From: Paraphoma chrysanthemicola
Lineage: Eukaryota > Ascomycota > Dothideomycetes > Pleosporales > Phaeosphaeriaceae
Assembly (NCBI GenBank): GCA_020744225.1
Contig: JAGMWG010000018.1
Coordinates: forward strand, 1,178,001-1,242,000
DNA length: 64,000 bases
Direction of reading: 5' to 3'
Shown here: positions 30,364 to 41,459 of the stretch, one piece after another
Numbering within the stretch: the stretch's first letter is position 1
Layout: each line of letters begins with the position of its first letter
The notes under the pieces: generated by a model
What the model was told of the DNA's origin: nothing
The model's input: only the letters and a program-made list of their open reading frames with translations
Database searches by the model: none
Made by a program: the position numbers and the translations under genes

Positions 30364-31842
30364 ATGGACGACAGCTTGCCCTTCGGGTACACACAGCGCG
30401 GACAGAAGGTACGCCGTGGCGAGCTTTCGGGCCGCTGTGAAAGAGGCTGACAATGACTTGCAGCGACGACACTCACCTCATCCCATGGCAGACGTTGACC
30501 GCTCTGTCTCGCCCGCATGGCACTTTGCCCACGACTTCAACGCTGCCACCAACGCTCCTTCCGCAGCATCCTACAGCAATAATCGGCCCAGCTTCTATAC
30601 GGCGCTGCCCTCCTGGCTGCAACAGTCGCCCACGGAGGGCTCCGCCTCGCCGCTAGCGAGACACCCATATACATCAGGTTTGCGCCCACGAGCAGAAGAT
30701 ATGGCGGCGCAAGGACCGCAACGCTATCCGGGAGATGGACTGGACTACAGGCGGCCAGCTGGCTTGGAAGCCACGCCAGTCGAGCTGAGCGACGAGGATG
30801 CGGACGACGACGACAGGCATATTGATCTGAGCATGGACGACGACGAAATCGTCATCGATTTGACGGCCGACGACAGCGGCTACGGTGCCAGCCAGGACGA
30901 GCGTAGCGGTAGCAGACGATGGGGAAATGACGCCGCACCACAGAACGAGCCCTACGACGGGCGGAGTCGGAGACCGCCGCGGCTGCCACAGGGCATGGAT
31001 AACATCATCAACTTGGACAATGGCGACGAGACCTGGAGACGAGCAACACCACGACCCGAACCCGAGCCTGGGTCGCCCGAGATTGAGTTCATATCATCAC
31101 GCACGATCGACCCGCCGCGCCGGCCCGCGCCTCCAGTTGGATACAACGCAGACGGAGACGAGGTGGAGTTTGTGAGCTCGAATCCGCTACCGGAAGACGA
31201 GGTGCAACGACGGCGGGACGACGAGATGCGGCGCATTCTGGACCTAGTGGGAGGAGCCAATCTTGCTGCTCGCGGCTCGTACACCCACCTACAGGCACGC
31301 GTTGAACGATCCATCGCTCGTATTCATCGCACGGCTCCTCACCTTCGACGCAACCCAATCATGCCGCCTCGAGGAGCGCCCCGCTCTCGAGGCGCTGTTC
31401 ACGGCGGCTTTGCGGCGCCACTGCTGGATTTCGATATGGTGGGCTTCGACTTGGGGTTTGGAGCGCCACGCGCGCCTGATCCACCTGCACCAACATACAA
31501 GGCGCCGGATAAAGCGCCAGACGGCTTCACGAGAAGTCCGCAAGAGGAAGGGCATCTCATATGTCCAAATTGCGAGGAAGAGCTGTGTGTAGGTGACGAT
31601 GAAGTTAAGCGGCAGGTCTGGATAGTCAAGACTTGCGGACACGTATGTGCCGAACTCCTCAACAGTTGCACTGCTAATTTATCTAGGTATACTGCGGCGA
31701 ATGCACTTCCAACAGATCCGTCAAGCGAAGCAGCAAAGGAAAAGAAAGACCACCAAGGACCAAGCCCTTTAAAGAGTGTGTGGTTGAGGATTGCGGGAAG
31801 AAGGTCACGAACGCGAAGTCGATGTTCCAGATCTTTCTCTAG
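30364..31842 (+). CDS. RING-finger protein with SUMO-interacting motifs, STUbL-like
   Basis: Three exons, 30364-30408, 30464-31642 and 31687-31842 (introns 55 and 44 nt), give 459 residues. A long disordered N-terminal region carries classic SUMO-interacting motifs inside acidic runs: IVIDLTADD at about 144-152, preceded by HIDLSMDDD, with further candidates VEFVSS, IEFISS and IINLDNG. The C-terminus is a RING finger starting near residue 382: CPNCEEEL, TCGHVYCGEC, then ECVVEDCGKK, followed by a short MFQIFL end. That layout (SIM cluster plus C-terminal RING) is the one seen in SUMO-targeted ubiquitin ligases such as Slx8/Rfp proteins, which ubiquitylate sumoylated nuclear proteins. The assignment to that role is inference. 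Splicing of the last intron is needed to complete the RING. Confidence 0.82.
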
Positions 31843-32472
31843 ACAGGAGAGCATAACATACACCGGGGTGTTTTCTTTGATGCTGGATCTAATTCATTAC
31901 GGCTTCACTCGCATGGGCGGCACGCTTCCACATACCCACCTACTTCTCGGACATATAATCGGACACCGCCTTCGACGGCACTTACGGTATCCTACACTCT
32001 ATGGGTGTTCGGAGTCTGTTGGCATTTGCATAGCATGGAGTTTGTTTGGTCACAGCTTCGGCACGACACTGCTAAAGCATGGTCCACGGTCGGTGCATAC
32101 ACCTTGATGGCGTAAAATGCTTCACGCGGACGAGCTATGTATTCCACTATTTAGCACAGCAATGATATATTATGAACATTTAGAATAATGAATCAGAGCA
32201 AGATCAGTGAGCTGGAAACCATCTGTCCACTAGACCTTTCTCACATGTCGTCGGAATTCGGAACCTCATAGTGATCTCATCTTGCATCGCATGCGGCTAA
32301 CCTAAGCTGAAGCTAGCAGACTGGTGGGTCTCGCCAGGTACGAGCCGAGGCTGCGCGAAATCTCACCTGCATCTCAACGCTCCAGCCTGAGGCATTCTCT
32401 GAGCTCAACCCCAACCTTAACTCCATCGCCATTAAATTCATTCCTTTGAAACAATCCCGACACAACGCCATA
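31843..32472. other. Intergenic, no gene seen
   Basis: The region lies between two plus-strand genes. The reading frame continuing to 32107 is read-through of an unspliced RING exon. A dehydratase promoter should be here. Confidence 0.5.
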
Positions 32473-33265
32473 ATGCCGCCAAAATCCAAGTCCAAGTCCA
32501 AGTCCTCGTCAAAGCCCGCTTCTTCGCCCCTCAAAAACACATACCTCCTCGCATACAACGCCATCTCCGCAGCACTATGGGCAGGCGTGCTGTACAAGAC
32601 CACCACGATAGGTGCAAATGAAGTCATCGCCGCGAGCAAGAATGGCTGGTTCACGAGTGGCGAAAGCCCGCTTGGTGCGCTGCAAAAGGGCCTGGGAAGC
32701 GGCAAAGTGTATGATGAACTCGAGGAGTATACACGGTTGACGCAGAGTCTGGCTGGATTGGAAGTTCTGCATAGTATTCTGGGTACGTTTTCCAACTACA
32801 CGAAGTATGACTTGTAGAGCTAATGAGCCAACAATAGGAATCGTCCGCGCACCACTGCTCACTACCTTGATGCAAGTCGCCAGCCGCTTCCTCCTCGTCC
32901 ACCTCATCGCCTCGCCCTACGCTTTTCCCGCTACAGCACGCACGTCCCCGGCATACAGCACTATGCTGCTCGCCTGGAGCGTTACCGAAGTTATACGCTA
33001 CTCGTACTTTGTCTTCAACCTGTCTGGCATCGGTGTTCCGAAGCTCTGGACGTGGCTGCGCTACAACACGTTCCTAGTCCTGTACCCGCTGGGCGTGGCG
33101 AGCGAGTGCTGGCTTGTGTATAGCGCGATTCCCGCGGCCGCGAAGAAGAATGACGTGTTTGGATATGCGCTGTGGGCGGTGTTGGGTGTGTATGTGCCTG
33201 GGTTTTATGTGCTGTTTACGCATATGTTGAAGCAGAGGGGACGCATTATGAGGGGAGGTAAGTAA
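32473..33265 (+). CDS. PHS1: Very-long-chain 3-hydroxyacyl-CoA dehydratase (Phs1/HACD)
   Basis: This ER membrane enzyme removes water from 3-hydroxyacyl-CoA in the third step of very-long-chain fatty acid elongation, supplying sphingolipids. Exons 32473-32782 and 32838-33265 flank a 55-nt intron and give 245 residues. After a Lys/Ser-rich start (KSKSKSKSSS) come about six membrane segments, including YLLAYNAISAALWAGVL and the HLIASPYAF loop. The catalytic pair of the family, a Tyr followed seven residues later by a Glu, is present at Tyr186 and Glu193 in YPLGVASE. The C-terminus is basic (KQRGRIMRGGK), as in ER retention or topology signals. The gene is intact. Confidence 0.96.
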
Positions 33266-33547
33266 GACGGTGTGAATGGGATGTTGGAGGTGGGTGGGTG
33301 GATTTGGGAAGTGCGATTTGAACACGGGGGTGAAATGGGATGAATGTTCCAAGAGCAGATGCGAAAGGAGAAGAGACTAGAGAAACGGTTGCGGTGATAC
33401 CCCGACAGTATAATTGTAAACATTAATCGTGAAAGTTGACAATCAGCGTAACCAGCAAGTCTATCACCACCCAATTCACTCAAAAGTTACACCCCATCAT
33501 CATCATCATCAAAACAAGTTAAATCCACAGTATATCTCCACGCATCC

Positions 33548-34015
33548 TCAAAGTCTAACCGGCGCCACCGCCATGCCGAACGCTCTCAACCCCCTCTCGG
33601 TATTCAACCCATCCCCATTCTTCTTCTCAGCAAGATACGCATCCGCCTCCTCGCTCGTCATGTTTCTGTACTTCATCACCATTTCCTTGGTCTTGGCTGC
33701 GTCTTCGGGCGTTGGTTCTGGTTTCGAGGATTTGGAGAAGAGGGATGTGATTTTGGATTTCTTCGCGGTGGTGGAGGAGGAGGAGGGTTTGATGAGGTCG
33801 GAGGTGGCGGAGTGGGTGGATGAGGCTGACGATGTGGATGTTGTGATTTCAGGAGATGTGGTTGTGGTAGTGTTTGATGTGGATTCTGTGTCGAGTAAAT
33901 GAGTTGGTTGCGTCTTCAAATAGGAGGGTAGGCCGTAAGTATTCTTACTTTTGATTTTGATTTCCTCGGTTTTGATGCGTGGGTTGAAAAGGTCGGTTTG
34001 GAATCGGAGTGCCAT
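33548..34015 (-). CDS. Small Ser/Thr-rich hypothetical protein
   Basis: A 155-residue single-exon protein from ATG 34015. The start is conserved-looking (MALRFQTDLFNPRIKTEEI). The middle is low complexity with runs of Thr and Ser, and the C-terminal third is helical and charged (KEMVMKYRNMTSEEADAYLA). No signal peptide or membrane segment is visible. I do not recognise the family. Clean helical ends around a disordered spacer, and convergence on the dehydratase gene, support a real gene. Confidence 0.55.
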   Translation of the reverse strand: MALRFQTDLFNPRIKTEEIKIKSKNTYGLPSYLKTQPTHLLDTESTSNTTTTTSPEITTSTSSASSTHSATSDLIKPSSSSTTAKKSKITSLFSKSSKPEPTPEDAAKTKEMVMKYRNMTSEEADAYLAEKKNGDGLNTERGLRAFGMAVAPVRL

Positions 34016-34598
34016 GGCTGCTGTGGTATCGGGTTGTTTGGTCGCAAAGCTATTTATCGTGTAGAGGAGAGGTTTCGGACGTCAATGAATTTGTCGCAAA
34101 TGTACAAAGAATAAACACTCGAAGCGTATATATACCGCTAGCCACTACACCGAGCGCAGCCTCATCGCTATATGTTCCCATGCGCTGCGGTGTCTCAAAG
34201 AAGGTTGGTGGAGGCTGTGCCGCATTGTGGCTGCGAAGGCCCATCGTGACAAGCTCGCGTGCACATCATTTGCGGGACCCGCGTAATACGTCCAGACTGC
34301 TCCATAGGCGGATAAATTGCGTCTGATTGTGTATCGTGCCTGTCAGTCAGCCTTGTGAGGCTGCGCAGATGATAAAGCTTGCCCGTCAGCTGGGTACTGA
34401 TGGGCACGGCGTGAGAGGGCTTGCGATAACAAATGCCAAGGATGAGGCAGTGTGAATTTTACGATCACGCTTTTGGGACATTTGATTTGCACGAGAGGGA
34501 CTTTATGACTGTCGAACTTGAGTTGAGAAAATTTGAAATGTATTTGCTGAATGATGTTCCTTTATCTACAATAGAAAAGACCTTGAGAAAGGTCGTGC
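34016..34598. other. Intergenic, no gene seen
   Basis: This lies between two minus-strand genes. Short plus-strand frames have no support. The region includes the promoter of the small Ser/Thr-rich gene. Confidence 0.5.
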
Positions 34599-37500
34599 TT
34601 ACAATATCCACACCCAGGCCAGAATGAATCCCATCGCTGCCCGCCAGCAATGACTCTCAAAGCTGCTAGATGCATCGCTTTTGCTCGTTGGCGCAGGTCC
34701 AGTCTGATCCGCTGGTGCACTGCCTCCGGCTCGTATCACTTCGCTCAAAGTCAAATTGGGAACGCTCCGCGTTGTTTGAGAGGCTGCACTTGGAGAAGCT
34801 GACGCGCCAGCAGTGCCGACAAGCAATACTGTCCGTCCAACGCTGTTTGTCGTCATGATGTATGTTGTGCTGTTAAAAGTGACCGGCGCTCCGCCTAAGC
34901 TCAAAATATGCGTTCCAATGGTGAAGCGCGAGAGGCTATCGGGAAACAGTGTCGTGCCTGCTAAAGTGATTGGAGCTTTAGGCGGCACAATGGTCGCGGT
35001 AGAAACTACTGAACTGATAGGCAATGGAGAGCCATTTACGAACACTGTGGCTTGTTGTGGATCAAGAGAAAGGGTCGTCCCAGATATCACGAGTATAGAC
35101 CCCGGGATTAAAGTTTGCGTGCCAATGACAAGTCCCACAGGGGCTGTACCAGAAGCGAAAGCTCCCAGCAAAGTGAAGGTGCTTATGCCAAGCGCTAGTG
35201 TGAGTGGTGCCATAGTCTTCGCTGCCGGTACTGGGATAGGCGCACTGTTTACAAATAGAGTTGACAAACTTGAATGCAATGAAATTGTCGTTCCATCGAG
35301 AACAATTGCAGATCCTGGAATAAGAGTGTGCGTGCCAACGATAATTCCAGGCGCAGCATTGGCGAGAGGTTGGAGCGTGAGTGTCTGCGTACCCAAAGTA
35401 ATGGCCGCATGCGCTGGATCAAGAGGACTCAAGGCACTGAGCGGAAATGTTGAAGTTCGATCGATAACAGCCTGGGAACCCTGAGAATCAAGGCTTATCT
35501 CTATACCACCGATGACGGTGCTTGCTCCATTGGCCAGCGTGAGTGTGCTGCCGCCGATGGTGATCGCTTGTCCAGGCGAAACAGTTACGCCGCCTACCAC
35601 AACGCCCGTGACTGCATTACTTGCAGGACCTGGCGTTATTATAGCGGGATCTTGGCCTTGAGTGGGCTGCTCACTCGTGGTAATCACCGTTGGCAGAAGC
35701 GTTATCACAGTTGGCGTCTGTTGACCCGGTTGTGGCGGTAAGGTAATGACGGGTGGCGATGAGACCGTGGGACTCGTGATTGGAACGACAGGCGGGGCTT
35801 GAGGGTCAAAAATGATGGTCGTGGTAGAGCCCGGTAGAGGGAATGGCTTTTCGGGCTGCAATGCAGATTCGCCCAAGATCGACGACGGTACTGAGCCTGG
35901 CGTGGGACGAGGAGCGTCCGACGTGTGTTGCTCCTCCGGATGCTTAGGTGGAGGTACTGGCGTCGATAGAGGCCCCTGTGGAAGTTGCTGCTCTGGGGTG
36001 GCGGGCGGCTGCGTGATCGCGGCATGCTCAGTTGTTGTCTGGACTAGATGCAGACCTTGGCCAAGCGTGATAGGTGGGTCAAAGAAGCCACCCCTCAGTT
36101 CCGGACCACAACTCCTCCACGCGGCTTGAAGTTCTTGAACCTTTGTTGGAATAGCTATGATTGGATGGCAAGGATCTATGATCGCGTTAGACTTACACAA
36201 CTTACGATATTGAATGCATGACAATCTCACCACCTCGCCAACCAAAGCCGTCGTATAACTCTGACACCAGAGGCAGATAATAGTACCCTTCAATGGCCGA
36301 GCAATTCTGAGCTACGTCACTGTATGAGAGCGGTCTAGTAATCGGTGCATTCAAATTGGTAAGCAGCTCCGATGCGCTGTACTGTGTGACGCCTGCCACG
36401 ACTCGCGTGGATGTGAATGTGCAAGTATCAGTGCTATATTGTGGCAATACGCTACTGATATCGGAAGGGTCGAATGCCATGGTCGTACTCCTAATCACCG
36501 AGCCTACCAGACCGCATCGGTTAGTCGCACTGATTGCGCTGAAGGCAATGTATACGGATGGAGATATCCATGTGAAATCGTTCTCATCTACGAAAGATGA
36601 GGTTGCTATGGGTGTCGAGATCAAGCGTGTGGTTACATGGTTGCCAGTCGTAGCAGAGTGAGATGGCCAGAAGATGAGCTTAACGGTGCTAGCCTGCAAT
36701 GAACAGGACCCACAGCATGGTTCGCTTGGGAATACCACATTCTGTGGAAGCGCCGCGTCTACGTTTTATTAGCATGGCCTCCTGAGACATCGCTTTCAGC
36801 GCAAGCTCACGTACATGTCGCTATTCTTGTAGAAAGCCACTGTGACACGACCACAGACGAGAGCTTTCCGGTTCCACGCACACCGACAGGTATCAACCTG
36901 GTTGTCGTGGTGATAGGTTTGGAACTATTGAGCGCGTAGTAACTTTGGAACGCACTAGCCACAGCGAAGACACAGTAGGCGCCGAGACATCGATCTGCGT
37001 AGTACCCAAATTCTGCATCGATGTTTGGGTCACGGCAAAGACTGGTGGGAGTCCGTCCGATATTCGACCTCGGAGGGTAGTTGTCTGGAATGAATGGCGG
37101 GCATGATCCATTGAAACCATCAAGCATGTAAGAAACACTCGGAGGGGTAGTTGGAAACCACGTGGCTGACTCGGTCGTGATGGACGTTCGGGGATCGGAT
37201 GTCGAATTTGGGAGAAATGCTTCTGAAGCCGAAGCCGATGTCTGTGCGAATAGAGTATGTGTGCTGATGACTGAAGTACTAAAAGGCTCGCTTAGATCAC
37301 TGAAAGTAGTCTGTGACTCAGCACTTGTGGGTGCTGCCCCTGACATGAGCGAACTTGTTCTGTTCGTGTTCCATGTAAAGTTCTGTGGAGCTGCTCATAC
37401 TCAGCATAGCCGGAGTATGGTCATTGACTGTACAGCAATAGAGAGTACTATACTACGTGTAACGGTGAGAAAGCAGTAAGCGAATGCAGTCACGTACCAC

Positions 37501-37685
37501 GCGCGAGAAATGAACGGTGTTGTGATTGATGTGCCTCGACACAACAAGCTTGGGCAAGAGCCAAAATGATGCATACGAAAGGTGCCATCGTCACAGACTT
37601 GTTGTTTTGTGAATGTCTTCTGTGACTGCAGGTATCTTGGCCTGAATTTTCGTGGGCTCATTGGTTCAAGCCCCAATGCATCCAT
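34599..37685 (-). CDS. Large extracellular or surface protein with beta-type repeats
   Basis: Four exons, 37434-37685, 36815-37382, 36231-36758 and 34599-36154 (introns 51, 56 and 76 nt), give 967 residues in one continuous frame. A hydrophobic segment lies near residue 65-84 and may be a signal anchor. The next part has a Cys-rich fungal pattern (PCCGSCSLQAS, SPSVYIAFSAISATN, FGWRGAIPTKVQ). A Pro/Thr-rich linker follows. The C-terminal about 350 residues hold three related repeats of about 70-80 residues, each with GTHTLIPGS or GTQTLIPGS, DGTTISL or SGTTLSL, and FVNSAPIPV or FVNGSPLPI. The end is hydrophobic (MGFILAWVWIL), compatible with a GPI or membrane anchor. Biochemical function is unknown. 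It is divergent from the pseudoprotease gene. Confidence 0.72.
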
Positions 37686-38344
37686 GGTGTCGCGGCTACG
37701 TTAGCGGAATTGGTCGCGATTCAGTGCGGATTAGCGTGGCCACAAAGGTAGCGGCACGGTCGATAGCACCCTTCAAGGCGCGCTGCTACCATCCATAATG
37801 TCGCAAATCCTTGCAGTGGTAGGATTCGAGTCATGAGCATGTGTTGAAGTCGTTGTGGCAGTTGTGACGAGGCGGTGTCGTTCATGCCAGGTACAACCTT
37901 CTAGGCCACGCGCTAATGTGCTCTGTCAGCACTCTCGACCCACTATTCCGGCACGATGGTAGACTTTTTCTACAGATCTCATATCAGACCTATCTTGAAG
38001 AGGTAGGCGGAGTTTTTTTTTAGCTCGTTCGACATGCATCACATCGCATGGTGCACATAAATCTAAGCCGTGGTAGGAAATTACTGCCGATGGCTTCCTT
38101 GGTGGACCCACGATGGCTCCGCCTGGTACTCTTCCGCGGGCCACGCATTTGAAAGTTGAGGACTCAGCACAACGGCTGCTGACTTCCTGCAAAGCCGGTT
38201 CGCTTAGTCCTAGGCTTGCTGCGAGTAGCAATTCGATAGTGTACTGTAGAAAGCCTTCATCCGCGTTAGCTTCATCGTCGGTCTTTTCTGGGGGTCTCGT
38301 TGCGATGCTTCACAACAATTTACATCTCCCCATGAGTTTGGAGC
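37686..38344. other. Divergent promoter region, repeat protein and pseudoprotease
   Basis: About 660 bases separate two outward-facing surface-protein genes. A T9 run at about 38013-38021 was noted; no other site is claimed. Confidence 0.4.
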
Positions 38345-40502
38345 ATGGCCGGAATATCTTTGCTCCTGTTTGCTCGTTTCGCGTCGGCGCTCGCATTGAC
38401 TCGCCAACATGATATACACATCAGCGGCGTTCATACCTCGACGGACCACGCTAGAGACTTTGCCAGGCGACAGGAGGAGCAGAAAGCACATCCTGTCACA
38501 GCCGGGTATGCAAAAACGTCGCCAAATGTGCTTTCTTACTTATATCATGCAGTGTCTCGCAATACTGGGAAGGTAACGACGGTCCGTGGTCCTCCTTTGT
38601 GCTACAAGTCGGCAATAAGTCGCAGGAAGTCAGAGTACTCCCGTCAACAGCGTCCTCATCCACATGGGTGATTTATGAAAATCCTGGGTGCAACAATGTT
38701 CCACTCCTTGATTGCCCTGCGTCCCGCGGGAAAACCTTTCAGCCAAACAGCAGTTCAACGCATTCTAGCGTGAGTCTCCAAGGCTCGATATACGAACTTG
38801 GCATCGAAGAAAACCTCCTCGGCCGCACAGTCAATGGAGATTACGGTATTGATACTGTCACACTTGGCTATCCGGATGGAGGTGGAGCGACGGTATCGAG
38901 GAGTGTCATCGCGGGCATAGGCGATACACATTTCACATGGCTCGGAGTTTTGGGACTGAATCCTCGGCCGGTGACCTTTAGCACAATGCCCAATGCACCA
39001 AAGACGAGCTTTGTACAGGCTTTGAAAGACCAGGGAGACATTCCAAGCCTGGTGTGGGCATACACAGCCGGTGCACGATACAGTATGTCTCAGGGAATAG
39101 TAACAAGGACATAAGTTCTATAACTACTGACGCTTGACCAGAAACGAAGCCAATTTTTGGATCGCTTGTTTTCGGTGGCTATAACCCGTCGCGCTTTGAG
39201 AAGCCAGTCACCACAGACCCAGATTTGACTTTCCCCTTCTATACTGACGTGGAACGAGACCTATTGGTTGCAATAACCTCGATCTCAACAAGCAATACCA
39301 CGAAAAGCTCTTCTCCGACGAAACTTCTAAGCGAAGGGATATATGCGCTTATCGATTCGACTGTCCCACAGATCTGGCTTCCAGAGAACGTTTGTGGGCA
39401 ATTTGAGTCTGCATTCGGTCTTGAGTGGGAGAACGACACGGAGCTGTACAAGCTAAGCAAGGCCCAGCATGACACCTTGCTTGCGACTAATCCCTCTGTT
39501 ACCATGACAATTTCACCAACCTTGGACGCCAGTACGACGCGCTCGATCAACATAACATTACCATATTCTGCGTTTGACTTGAACGTCAGCTGGCCCTTCG
39601 GCGATGGGCCATTCAAGAACGAGTCTGCTTATTACTTCCCCCTCAAAAGAGCAAAGTCAGCGAGTCAGTACACATTGGGAAGAGCATTCCTGCAGGAAGC
39701 GTACGTCATTGCCGATTACGAGCGCAAAAACTTCTCGGTCTGGCCATGCAAATGGGACGAAAGCACCATGAATGACAAGGTCGTGACCATCCTTCCCCGC
39801 GGGGAGTCTGCAGGATCGGTTACTAGTGGAAGAAGAAAAGGGCTAAGTGGTGGAGCTATCGCAGGAATGGTCATGGGCTGTGTCGCAATACTCTCCATCC
39901 TTGGCCTTTGGGTGTGGTTACACTTGCGTAGGCGAGGGCGTGTCCAAACACAATCTTCCGAGTCTACAGAGTCTGCGCGAGAAGAACCAGATCAACCTGA
40001 TTCTCCATTATCGCCGCTGACTCCGCAACTGAAGAAGTACCCGCTTGTGACTGAACTTGCAGGCACATCAAGGCACGAGCTTCATGAGGACCATCGCTTT
40101 GAGGCAGAGTCGGGTGGAAAGTTCGAATTGGACGGCCGAGGCATGCCCTACGAAGTGGAGGGGGTTGAGAAAGGGGTACTTCACGAGATGGACGCTGGCA
40201 GCGACGGGATTGGTCTGGTGGATTCACATGGCGAACTGGTAAGGATAACGGTGGAGCCCGCAACTGCTTTATCGCCCAGGCCTGGTAGTGTCCTGCCCAG
40301 TCCGATAAGCGACAAATCCGCGGAAAGTATGGGGGCAAGTACATTAGATGATCTTGAGTCACAGAAAGAGCAACCTCGAAAGATGAGTCAACCAACGAAA
40401 AGTGGACTAGAAATTGTCGAAACACCCCGTGGAGATGAGAAAGATGGTGTGCGCTCTTTCTTTGGGTTCCTGAAGGCGTTTCGAGCATCGGGAAGGTCAT
40501 GA
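38345..40502 (+). CDS. Membrane-anchored aspartic-protease-like protein, probably inactive
   Basis: Exons 38345-38505, 38553-39082 and 39142-40502 (introns 47 and 59 nt) give 683 residues. A signal peptide (MAGISLLLFARFASALA) leads into a peptidase-A1-type two-lobe fold. In the first lobe the usual DTGSS is STASS at residues 85-89, so the catalytic Asp is replaced by Ser85 and the Gly by Ala87. In the second lobe Asp302 remains in IDSTVPQIWLP. Fold motifs such as DYGIDTVTLG, WLGVLGL and FGSLVFGGYN are kept, and the two-Cys pairs look intact. After the lobes come a membrane helix (466-491, GAIAGMVMGCVAILSILGLW), RRR and a 190-residue acidic Ser/Pro-rich tail. One catalytic Asp alone should not give normal activity; a binding or sensing role is inference. 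Confidence 0.85.
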
Positions 40503-40543
40503 GAGAATTACATATACTCTTCATTGAATCATCAAAAAGGATT

Positions 40544-41224
40544 TCATTCTTTGCCGCCTTCCTTTGGCCCTTCTTGTCCATTGCGCTCCCCAACGTCCAG
40601 AGCAACGAGAAAGCGAGAAACACAATTGTATGCCCCAATCGTAGCAGTGATCTCTACGACTTCTCTTTCGTTGAAATACTTCTTTAGCTCGGCGAAAACT
40701 CCATCAGGCACAGTCACGGTGGTAGTCATGGCATCTGTATATTTCAAAACCGCTGCTAGCGCAGGCGTTTGGATGCCGTCCTTCACTTCATGCGGTGGGG
40801 ACTTCAACACAGCGGCGATGTGGTCGTCGGTGATATCTAAAAGTTGTGAGATCATTCGTATACTAGGGAAGTCGACGCTGAAAGTATACCTGATGCGGAT
40901 TTCAAGATGGGCGAATGCGCTTCCCACTCATACCACGCCGTGTTTAGCACGGCCACACGGCAGATGGCCGTCTCACGGACTGCTGTTGACAGACTGGTGT
41001 TGGTTCGAATGGCGCCAAGAAAAGAGTTCCTGTGGTTACTCAGTATGGGAAAAGCCTTCGACATTGGCGTCCTACCATCCATCAGCTACAGGTGGAGCAT
41101 GAAGAAGCGCCCTGTCCAGCGCGATGAGCCCTTTCTCGCCTCGACGCTGCTTGACTCGTTCGAGAACAGCGTGGTCGTCAGGGCTGGAAAATTTCGGGGG
41201 ATCTGGAATGTAATCTAAACGCAT
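40544..41224 (-). CDS. Carboxymuconolactone decarboxylase family protein
   Basis: Three exons, 41076-41224, 40890-41029 and 40544-40836 (introns 46 and 53 nt), give 193 residues. The start MRLDYIPDPPKF is typical of fungal members. The CMD helical core appears in exon 2 with TAVRETAICRVAVLN and YEWEAHSPIL, and in exon 3 with ALLKYTDAM-like helices and VVEITATIGAYNCVSRF. The AhpD CxxC redox pair is absent, so it looks like the PcaC-type rather than the peroxidase-partner type. The cognate reaction here is unknown. No other aromatic-degradation gene lies beside it. It is divergent from BMT6 and overlaps no neighbour. Confidence 0.88.
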
Positions 41225-41459
41225 GATGATAACTTAGATGGAGATACAGGAAAGAACGATGGCAGGGTGAATGCACGATTTGGGCGACTTCAATGTGGAT
41301 AAGTATCCGGTCGGGAATGTCATTCGGAAACATTCCGATGAAACTGGGATTGCGCTTTACCAATCTAGGCCGCCTCGCTTCGAGCTGGCTTAAGCGAACT
41401 TGGTGTCCATGAACAGACTCTGCACCGACTAAAAGCAAAAGCATCCTAACTTCGCCAAC

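Noticed and set aside
33494..33510. CAT trinucleotide run
   Set aside because: A short microsatellite in an intergenic 3' region with no further context.
37655..37682. T-arm-like GGTTCAAGCC sequence
   Set aside because: It is the first exon of the repeat protein on the other strand, and no cloverleaf can be drawn.
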